A stretch of DNA of 64,000 nucleotides from Pseudonocardia petroleophila. Its GTDB lineage: Bacteria > Actinomycetota > Actinomycetes > Mycobacteriales > Pseudonocardiaceae. The position numbers were made by a program, and so were the translations under genes. The notes below the pieces were generated by a model. That model was not told the origin of the DNA. It saw nothing but the letters and a program-made list of their open reading frames with translations, and searched no databases. Where the stretch lies: contig NZ_CP060131.1 in the NCBI RefSeq assembly GCF_014235185.1, positions 5,649,501-5,713,500 of the forward strand, in the 5' to 3' direction. Shown piece by piece: positions 57,818 to 64,000 of this stretch; within the stretch, counting starts at the first letter, position 1; every line of letters starts with the position of its first letter.

Positions 57818-59646
57818 CCAGCCTCGGTCTGGTGCGCGAAGCCGCCGCTCCCCTACTCCCGCTTGGCGCCATCGCGGCGACGGTCCTGCTCGCGGCTGAC
57901 GTGTCGGTGGCGGCCGGAGCCGCCGCCCTCGCTGGCACAGGGCACTGGACAGCGCCACCCGTCGGTCCGACCACGCTGATCGCACTGTTGAGGGGCGGCC
58001 CCAACGAGGTCCTGCCCGAGAGCGCCAGCGCGCTGGTGTTCGTCACCGCCATGGTCACGACCGTGACCCTGGAGGTGGCCGTTGCCGTAGCGGTGATGGT
58101 GCTGGTCGGCCGCGCGCGTGGATCCAGCGGGCCGCAACGATCGCTGCTCCGGGCCCGGGAGCTGGGCGACCTCACCGGACAACCCGCACGAGCCCGAGCA
58201 CGGACGCTACGGCCCGACGTCGACGAACTCGGCCCGTCGGATCAGGGGCTGCGACTGCTGACCATCCAGCGCCGCGAGGTCTGGATGTCCTGGGAGGACG
58301 TCGCCCTGGTCATCATGGGCCCCCGGTCGAACAAGACCAGCGCCATCGCCGTCCCCACCGTGCTCGCAGCACCCGGCCTCGTCGTTGCGACTTCGAACAA
58401 GGCCGACCTGTGGGCGCTCACCGCAGGGATGCGCGCGAACGCCGGCCCGGTGTGGACGTTTGACCCCCAGCGCATCGCCCACACCGATCAGACCTGGTGG
58501 TGGGACCCGCTGCGGTCCATCGCCGACGCGGACCCCGCCGAACGCGTCGAGGCCGCCGCGCGTCTGGCCGCGCACTTCGTCGGCACCATCGGTGGCGAAC
58601 GGCGCGACCCGTTCTTCCACGCCGCCGGAGAGCAAGTCCTCACCGCCACCCTGCTCGCCGCCGCGATCAGCGACGGCACCATGCGCGACGTCGTCGCCTG
58701 GCTGCAGCCCGGACGTCGTGACGCCATAGCCGCCCTCGACAAGGCCGGCGCCGACGCCGAGGCCGCCGACCTCGAAGCCACGCTGTCCGGAGCCGACGTC
58801 ACCACCAAGGGCATCTATCAAACCGCGCGTACGGCGACCAAGGCGCTGACCTCCGAGCGGCTCATGCGCTGGATCAGCCCACCCGACACCTGGCGCGACC
58901 CACCCGTACCCGGGACGAGGACGCCCGTGGAGCTGGATCTCTGGGACCTCCTCGCCGCCGCCCGTCACGGCCGCGCCACCATGCACCTGCTGTCCAAAGA
59001 GGGCGCCGGAACCGCCGCACCGGTCGTCACCGCGCTCGTCGACCGCATCCTGGAGATCGCCGAACTCCTCGCCCAGGCCTCCGGCGGGCGTCTCGAACCG
59101 CCAGTCGTTGCGGTCCTCGACGAGGCCGCGAACATCTGCCCCATCCGCGCGCTGCCTCAGCTCTACAGCCACTACGGCTCCCGCGGCATCCAGGTCCTCA
59201 CCATGTTGCAGAGCTACCAGCAAGGCGTCGGGGTCTGGGGCGAGCAGGGCATGCAGGCCCTCTGGTCCGCCGCGACGATCAAGCTCGTCGGCGCCGGCGT
59301 CGACGACCACGCGTTTCTGCAGAAGCTCTCCGGGCTGATCGGCGACCACTACGTCGAGCGGATCTCCACCAGCGTCGACCGCAGCCGTACCTCGCGGCAG
59401 TACGCGCAGGCCCGCGAACCCGTTCTCCCCGCCTCGGCCCTGCGTGCGATCACCCGCGACCACGCCGTCCTGCTCTCCACCGGCCGCCGCGTCGGGCTCG
59501 GCCGGCTGCATCCCTGGTACCGCGAGCACGACCACGCCGACATCAGCGCCTACGCAGACACCGCGCTCGCCGAACTGCGGCACGCCGCCGCGCTCGCGCT
59601 CGGGCCCGATAGCCCGATCAACCAGGCCGAAGGAGGCCGAACGTGA
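57814..59646 (+). CDS. VirD4/TraG-type coupling protein
   Basis: A 610-residue DNA-translocase coupling protein. Two N-terminal membrane regions are followed by a Walker A variant, GPRSNKTSA (near 170), and Walker B VVAVLDEAANICPIRALPQL. The TraG C-terminal pattern GIQVLTMLQSYQQGVGVWGE follows. It would deliver DNA, or a relaxase-DNA complex, to the channel. No relaxase gene lies in the window. Stop overlaps the next GTG. Confidence 0.9.
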   Translation: MTSLGLVREAAAPLLPLGAIAATVLLAADVSVAAGAAALAGTGHWTAPPVGPTTLIALLRGGPNEVLPESASALVFVTAMVTTVTLEVAVAVAVMVLVGRARGSSGPQRSLLRARELGDLTGQPARARARTLRPDVDELGPSDQGLRLLTIQRREVWMSWEDVALVIMGPRSNKTSAIAVPTVLAAPGLVVATSNKADLWALTAGMRANAGPVWTFDPQRIAHTDQTWWWDPLRSIADADPAERVEAAARLAAHFVGTIGGERRDPFFHAAGEQVLTATLLAAAISDGTMRDVVAWLQPGRRDAIAALDKAGADAEAADLEATLSGADVTTKGIYQTARTATKALTSERLMRWISPPDTWRDPPVPGTRTPVELDLWDLLAAARHGRATMHLLSKEGAGTAAPVVTALVDRILEIAELLAQASGGRLEPPVVAVLDEAANICPIRALPQLYSHYGSRGIQVLTMLQSYQQGVGVWGEQGMQALWSAATIKLVGAGVDDHAFLQKLSGLIGDHYVERISTSVDRSRTSRQYAQAREPVLPASALRAITRDHAVLLSTGRRVGLGRLHPWYREHDHADISAYADTALAELRHAAALALGPDSPINQAEGGRT

Positions 59647-60161
59647 CACCCCACGACCCGCCACCGGCGACGGACGCCCGACTGCTGGCCGAACTGTGCG
59701 CCCGCGTCCAGGCCCTGGAGGCCTGGCGCGCCCACCAGACCGACCTGCTCGACGAGCTCCTCAACGGCATCCCAGCGACCGAACAGACCCCGCCGGCGGA
59801 CGACGAGGACGACGACCCCGACGAGGACGACCTCGACGTCGACGCCCTCATCGTCTGGGTGCACGACACCATCACGTCGATGATCGCCCGCCCGCTGCGC
59901 GGAGAGCTCACCTGGTGCCCGCTGTGGTGGGAACACCCCGAGGCCGTGTTCCGCCTCGAAGCCCTACGCCGAGCCTGGACCGAGTTCGCCCCCGAACCCG
60001 GCGCCGCGATGTCGATCTGGATCCGCGACCACCTCGACCCCTGCCTGCGCGAACTGCTCACCCCACTGGGCCCGTTCGCCGACTGCGTCCACAACGAGCG
60101 CTACCGCGCCCTCAGCGGACACACGCCGATCGCGACGCTGCCGACGCGGACACCCGAGTGA
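59643..60161 (+). CDS. DUF4913-type protein of the conjugation operon
   Basis: A 172-residue soluble protein with an acidic stretch (DDEDDDPDEDDLDVD) and a conserved tail ELTWCPLWWEHPEAVFRLEA. That WC-x-x-WW-x-HPEA pattern is characteristic of DUF4913 proteins found beside TraG-like genes in actinomycete mobile elements. Function unknown. GTG start overlaps the coupling-protein stop. Confidence 0.85.
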   Translation: MTPHDPPPATDARLLAELCARVQALEAWRAHQTDLLDELLNGIPATEQTPPADDEDDDPDEDDLDVDALIVWVHDTITSMIARPLRGELTWCPLWWEHPEAVFRLEALRRAWTEFAPEPGAAMSIWIRDHLDPCLRELLTPLGPFADCVHNERYRALSGHTPIATLPTRTPE

Positions 60162-60165
60162 CGGC

Positions 60166-61299
60166 GTGCGCGGGCCGCTCATCGCGGGCGGCGGCGTGGT
60201 CGCCAGCCTGCTCCTTCCCCTGCTGCTGATCGCCGCGCTGCTCGGCGGGCTCTCCAGCGCAGCACCGGTCCCGGCGGTGAACACCGCGGCCATCCCGCCG
60301 CTCGCCGCGCAGCATCTCGAGACCATCGCCGAGGTCACGACGACCACCTGCCCGGAGCTCCCGCCGCTGTGGGTCATTGCCCACGTCGAGGCCGAGTCAA
60401 GCTGGGATCCCACTGCCTTCAGCGCCGACCGCAACGGCGGCGCCGCCGGGCTCTACCAGCTCAACGAGGCCAACTGGACCGACGCCGGCGGCGCGCCCTG
60501 GGCAGCGACACCACCGCCGGCCGACGCCGACATCCTGCAACCCGACGAGCACCTGCGCCGCGCGATCCCGTGGGTGTGCGCCAACCTGCGCACCGCCACC
60601 GCGCACATCGACGCCAGCGGCAAACCCATCAGCGCCCTGGACGGCATGCTCGTATGCCACATCGCCGGCTGCGGCCGGCTCACCGGGTCGACCACGGGCA
60701 TCCCCGCCGAGGGCGAAGCCGGTTGCGACCGATCCTGCGCCGATCTCGTCGCGACCTACATCGAGCGCGTCCACAGGCTCGTCCAGCAGTACGGCACCGC
60801 GTCAGGACCGATATCCGTCGACGACCTGCCCGTCCCAACCCCGTTTGCTGGCGTGAGCGCCGTCTGCAGCGCCACCGACCCCACGGGCGGCCGCTGCCTC
60901 ACCCCGGCCACACGCCACGCCTACGACGAGATCATCCGCGTCTTCGGCCCACCTGGCCCGGGTGCACCGATCCGCTCGGCAGGCTGCTGGGACGAGCACG
61001 CGTGGAACCCCACCAGCGACCATCCGCAGGGCCGCGCCTGCGACTACTTCCCCGATGCTGTAGGCACCTTCCCACAGGGCCAGGAGCTTCAGAACGGATG
61101 GCGACTGGCCACCTGGCTCCGCACTCACGCCGCGACGCTCGAGGTCAAGTACCTGATCTGGCAGGGCCGCATCTGGGCCCCCGGCACCCCAGACAGCGAC
61201 AACGCCTGGGGACGGCCCTATACCGGCGGCGGGGTCTACAACCCAGACGACGCCACCGGCGGTCATTGGGATCACGTGCACGTTTCCATCGCCAGTTAG
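60166..61299 (+). CDS. Lytic transglycosylase with C-terminal M15-like peptidase domain
   Basis: A 377-residue membrane-anchored wall enzyme (VirB1-like). An N-terminal hydrophobic segment (about 6–33) is followed by an SLT domain with the catalytic Glu in VEAESSW (about 77) and GGAAGLYQLNEANW. A second domain contains H286-x6-D293 (DHPQGRACDYF) and a terminal HWDHVH with H370 and H372, the zinc-ligand layout of VanY/M15 carboxypeptidases. Together they would cut both glycan and peptide to open the wall for the transfer channel. It is the last gene of the operon. Confidence 0.88.
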   Translation: MRGPLIAGGGVVASLLLPLLLIAALLGGLSSAAPVPAVNTAAIPPLAAQHLETIAEVTTTTCPELPPLWVIAHVEAESSWDPTAFSADRNGGAAGLYQLNEANWTDAGGAPWAATPPPADADILQPDEHLRRAIPWVCANLRTATAHIDASGKPISALDGMLVCHIAGCGRLTGSTTGIPAEGEAGCDRSCADLVATYIERVHRLVQQYGTASGPISVDDLPVPTPFAGVSAVCSATDPTGGRCLTPATRHAYDEIIRVFGPPGPGAPIRSAGCWDEHAWNPTSDHPQGRACDYFPDAVGTFPQGQELQNGWRLATWLRTHAATLEVKYLIWQGRIWAPGTPDSDNAWGRPYTGGGVYNPDDATGGHWDHVHVSIAS

Positions 61300-61441
61300 C
61301 AGCGGGATGCCGTCCGTTAGATACTTGCCTTCCGTTGAACAAGGGTGGCAGGGAGTGCGCGTACGTGACGCAGGTGCAGGGGCAGGGATTCATCGACGGA
61401 GCCAGCCTCAGCTGGCCGGTCCCGCGCAACCGGACCGCGCC

Positions 61442-62101
61442 GTGATCGACTCGATCGAGGCCGTCGTGTTCGACGTCGGTGAGTGCCTCGTTGACGAGAC
61501 CCGGGAGTACGGGACGTGGGCAGACTGGCTCGGCGTCCCCCGGCACACGTTCGCCGCGGTGTTCGGATCGGTGATCGCCCGTGGCCTCGACTACCGCGAG
61601 ACCTTCCAGGTCTTCGCGCCCGGATTCGATCTGGCTCAGCAGCGGAAGGCCCGTGCGGAGGCGGGCAAGCCCGAGTCGTTCGACGAGCAGGACCTGTACT
61701 TCGACGTGCGGCCCGCCCTGGGTGCTCTCCGCGATGCCGGGTGCTGGGTGGGTATCGCCGGCAATCAGACGGTGCGCGCCGGCGGGATCCTCCGGTCCCT
61801 GGACCTACCGACGGACATGATCGCCACCTCCGACGACTGGGGCGTGTCGAAGCCGGACCCGGCGTTCTTCGACCACGTGATCGCCGCGGCGCCCTGCACA
61901 CCCGACCGGATCCTCTACGTCGGCGACCGGCTCGACAACGACATCCGGCCGGCGGCAAGCCGTGGCCTGCGGACCGCGCTGATCCGCCGAGGCCCGTGGG
62001 GCCTGATCCAGCAGCACGACCCGGACGCCGACCGCGTACCGACCCTGCGCATCGACAGCCTGGCCGAACTCCCCGTCCTTATCGGCCCGAGATCGCGTTG
62101 A
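61442..62101 (+). CDS. HAD-superfamily hydrolase
   Basis: A 219-residue HAD phosphatase-like protein. Motif I is VVFDVGECLVD, with the second Asp replaced by Gly, as in several HAD subgroups. IAGNQTV gives motif II, a Lys in WGVSKPDPAFF motif III, and ILYVGDRLDNDIRPA motif IV. The GTG at 61442 starts directly before motif I; the upstream extension looks non-coding. Substrate unknown. Its 3' end overlaps the convergent regulator gene by 23 bases. Confidence 0.85.
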   Translation: MIDSIEAVVFDVGECLVDETREYGTWADWLGVPRHTFAAVFGSVIARGLDYRETFQVFAPGFDLAQQRKARAEAGKPESFDEQDLYFDVRPALGALRDAGCWVGIAGNQTVRAGGILRSLDLPTDMIATSDDWGVSKPDPAFFDHVIAAAPCTPDRILYVGDRLDNDIRPAASRGLRTALIRRGPWGLIQQHDPDADRVPTLRIDSLAELPVLIGPRSR

Positions 62102-63368
62102 GCGTCGTGGCCCAGCCGTAGAGACGGTCGTCGAGCGCCCGGACGCAGGGTTGATCCTGCCACTGGCGCAGGGATCGCCGAACGTCCCGGATGCGGTCCA
62201 TTCCGGTCTCGTACCAGGTGCGGGAGAGCTCGTCCAGCGCTGCATCCGCAGCACGACAGGCCTCCTCGACATCACCGGCGGCCACGGCGACGGCAGCCAG
62301 ATCACCCAGGACGACCGAGCGCTGCTTCACATCGGCCGCCGGTAGCGCGTCGAGCACGGCGGTCAGGGTCGTCCGCGCCCGCTTGACATGCCCGGCAGCC
62401 AGCTCGGTGTTGCCCTTGAACGCCGCGAGCCGGACCGGGGTGAACCAGTTCATCCAGTCCGGCACAGGGTGCAGGCCGACGTCGACATCGACGGCCAGTT
62501 CGGCCTCGGCTCTGCTGATGAGGCCGAGCGCCGCATTCGCGTCGCCGCACCGGCTGGCACATTCCGCTTCGACGGCGTCGATCCAGGCCCGCATCAACGC
62601 GGGAGCGGTGCCTCGTCGCGCATACGCCCGTGCCGCGGCCAGACGCTCGGTCGCGCCTTCTCGGTCTCCTGCCCAGCCGGGCACGAACGCGGCGTGGCCC
62701 AGGATCGCGGCGCCGAGCAACTGGTCGTCTGCCTCGCCTGCGAACTGGAGTGCGCGGACGAACGTCTCCGCGGCGGCATCGGGGCGCCGCAGGTCGAAGA
62801 ACTCGATGCGGCCCACGAGCAACGCGGACTCGGCGAGTGCGCGGGCGATCCGCTCGCGCGCAGTGCCGTCGGTCTCGCGCAGCAGCAGCGCCCCCAGCCC
62901 GACCTGCTCCGACGCCGATGCGAGCAGGCGTGCGGGATCCACTGACCAGTACATCCGGCGATGTGCGGCGGTGACGGCTACATAGTCCGCGGCGACTGAT
63001 GGCAGGTGGGTTGGCCGCTGCCGCGACCCACCAGAGGCCGGACGTCGCTCTGTGGACGATCGACCCGGATCAGGTAGCGGTTCCCCGTCCGACCAGGGTG
63101 CGATGAATCCGAGTTCGTCCATCCGCAGACCGAGCACGTGCATGAGGATCTGCTGGTGGTGTGGCTGCGGCCATGGTGGATCGGCGGACTCCCACCGGCG
63201 CACCTGCCGCGGCCCGATGCTGACACCGCGCAGCCCGAGCTCGCCGGCAGCAGCGCTGAGCGCAACGGCGAGACCTTCCTGCGAGCCGAACCCGCTCGCC
63301 AATCGGGCAGCCTTGAGCAGGCGGTTCCCCGGCGGTCGCGGCACGGGCACCTCCGTCTGTTGCACCAT
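62079..63368 (-). CDS. HTH transcriptional regulator with TPR-type C-terminus
   Basis: A 429-residue protein. An N-terminal helix-turn-helix-like segment (PPGNRLLKAARLASGFGSQE, then GPRQVRRWES) is followed by TPR-like helical repeats (about 130–420). The layout resembles actinomycete XRE/TPR regulators that sense signals through the repeats. The start at 63368 gives the typical PPGNRLL distance; a GTG at 63431 in the same frame is possible. It converges on the HAD gene and diverges from the small gene at 63476. Confidence 0.82.
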   Translation of the reverse strand: MVQQTEVPVPRPPGNRLLKAARLASGFGSQEGLAVALSAAAGELGLRGVSIGPRQVRRWESADPPWPQPHHQQILMHVLGLRMDELGFIAPWSDGEPLPDPGRSSTERRPASGGSRQRPTHLPSVAADYVAVTAAHRRMYWSVDPARLLASASEQVGLGALLLRETDGTARERIARALAESALLVGRIEFFDLRRPDAAAETFVRALQFAGEADDQLLGAAILGHAAFVPGWAGDREGATERLAAARAYARRGTAPALMRAWIDAVEAECASRCGDANAALGLISRAEAELAVDVDVGLHPVPDWMNWFTPVRLAAFKGNTELAAGHVKRARTTLTAVLDALPAADVKQRSVVLGDLAAVAVAAGDVEEACRAADAALDELSRTWYETGMDRIRDVRRSLRQWQDQPCVRALDDRLYGWATTLNAISGR

Positions 63369-63475
63369 CGAGGACTCAAGCCTACGCAACGAAGTCCGCT
63401 CGATGTCCGCTGCACGGCCTATTTCAAACACAACCTGCGGCCGATAGTGGTGCCACCTCCACAGATCGGTGACCG

Positions 63476-63775
63476 ATGACGCCCGCCCAGCCTCCAGCCA
63501 AACCGCGTGAGCAGAGCTGCATCGCCGAGGCCGCCTTGCTGCTTGCGCACGACCACGGCGCCGCCGAACGACTCCTGGCCGCGCACCGACCGCTGCCGGA
63601 CGGACGCTGTGCTGGGTGCGGCCGATCGCCGTCCCGGTGGCCGTGCGTACTGGTTGTGATCGCGGAGCAAGCTCGGAGCCTGATCGTCGACGCGCGCACC
63701 CGCCCTGCAGCGGCTTCAGTCACGACTCGAGTTGCTGCCGGTCCACGGGCGAGTTGTCCACAGCGCTCGGAGTAG
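63476..63775 (+). CDS. Small conserved-looking protein with Cys motif
   Basis: A 99-residue protein whose core LLAAHRPLPDGRCAGCGRSP ends in RWPC, a C-x2-C plus distant Cys arrangement that could bind zinc. Similar short proteins occur in actinomycete mobile elements, from memory. The C-terminal third has no recognisable character. Function unknown. Confidence 0.6.
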   Translation: MTPAQPPAKPREQSCIAEAALLLAHDHGAAERLLAAHRPLPDGRCAGCGRSPSRWPCVLVVIAEQARSLIVDARTRPAAASVTTRVAAGPRASCPQRSE

Positions 63776-64000
63776 ATGCTTGCGGTCCCGACGATCGCTT
63801 TCCAGCCTGGGTGGATGATCCCGATCTCCGCCGCGCGAGTCGGCACCGTCATCGCCGTGGCCATCCTGCTCACGGTGGGATGGTCGCGGTTGTCGATGTC
63901 AACGGGCGATCTCGATCTGCGAACCGGATGCTCGTTCGTTGTGGCCGAGCGGATCATGGTCGGGTCCGACGTGGTGATGAACGTGCAGGCACGCGACTGT
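63776..64000 (+). CDS. Partial ORF, membrane-anchored protein (cut by window end)
   Basis: The ATG begins directly after the TAG of the preceding ORF, and 75 codons stay open to the window edge. Residues about 20–36 (VGTVIAVAILLTVGWS) form a likely membrane helix followed by an exported-looking stretch. Too little is visible to name it. Confidence 0.5.
   Translation, partial: MLAVPTIAFQPGWMIPISAARVGTVIAVAILLTVGWSRLSMSTGDLDLRTGCSFVVAERIMVGSDVVMNVQARDC

Overview
The window is very GC-rich DNA with actinomycete gene organisation: overlapping ATGA/GTGA junctions, frequent GTG starts, a SARP regulator, and a conserved DUF4191–RDD–glnA block. A filamentous actinomycete of the Pseudonocardia type is my best guess from protein style. 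I could not check this against a database.

Layout. (1) 1–4884, mostly minus strand: two LLM-type flavin monooxygenases, a GyrI-like protein overlapping a MerR regulator, formyl-THF deformylase (PurU) and a transthyretin-like HIUase homologue lacking key residues. (2) 5131–11266: a large SARP/NB-ARC/TPR activator, a 46-residue secreted peptide, a Crp/Fnr regulator, and an acyl-CoA carboxylase beta/epsilon pair. (3) 11456–47211, all plus strand: a biosynthetic gene cluster. An FAD oxidoreductase and a Rieske oxygenase come first. Four giant proteins follow, giving F-ΔC-A(Gly)-PCP-KS-DH-ACP-KS-AT // DH-KR-ACP-KS-DH-ACP-KS-KR-ACP // KS-ψAT-DH*-ACP-KS-AT // DH-KR-ACP-AOS. An AlkC-type DNA glycosylase gene sits exactly between the last two proteins. 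The cluster ends with a 101-residue unknown, an HDAC-like deacylase, a type II thioesterase and a DHA2 exporter. (4) 47280–51002: housekeeping genes (VOC protein, SnoaL-like protein, DUF4191, RDD, glnA). (5) 51003–64000: an accessory element with a decayed gene, a phased repeat array, and a type IV secretion/conjugation operon (Walker-A-like protein, pilin-like protein, lipoprotein-like protein, VirB6-like, SCO6880-like, VirB4-like, VirD4/TraG-like, DUF4913, lytic transglycosylase/M15). A HAD protein, an HTH-TPR regulator and small ORFs follow.

How the cluster may work (inference). The formyltransferase and glycine-specific A domain would load N-formylglycine. Six KS-containing modules extend it with malonyl units, although only two modules carry an AT. 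A terminal alpha-oxoamine synthase would release the chain by decarboxylative condensation with an amino acid, giving an alpha-aminoketone. The embedded AlkC homologue suggests the product alkylates DNA and that the producer repairs the lesion. The HDAC-like enzyme could remove the N-formyl or another acyl mask. I do not recognise this combination as a characterised pathway, and it is the most promising system in the window.
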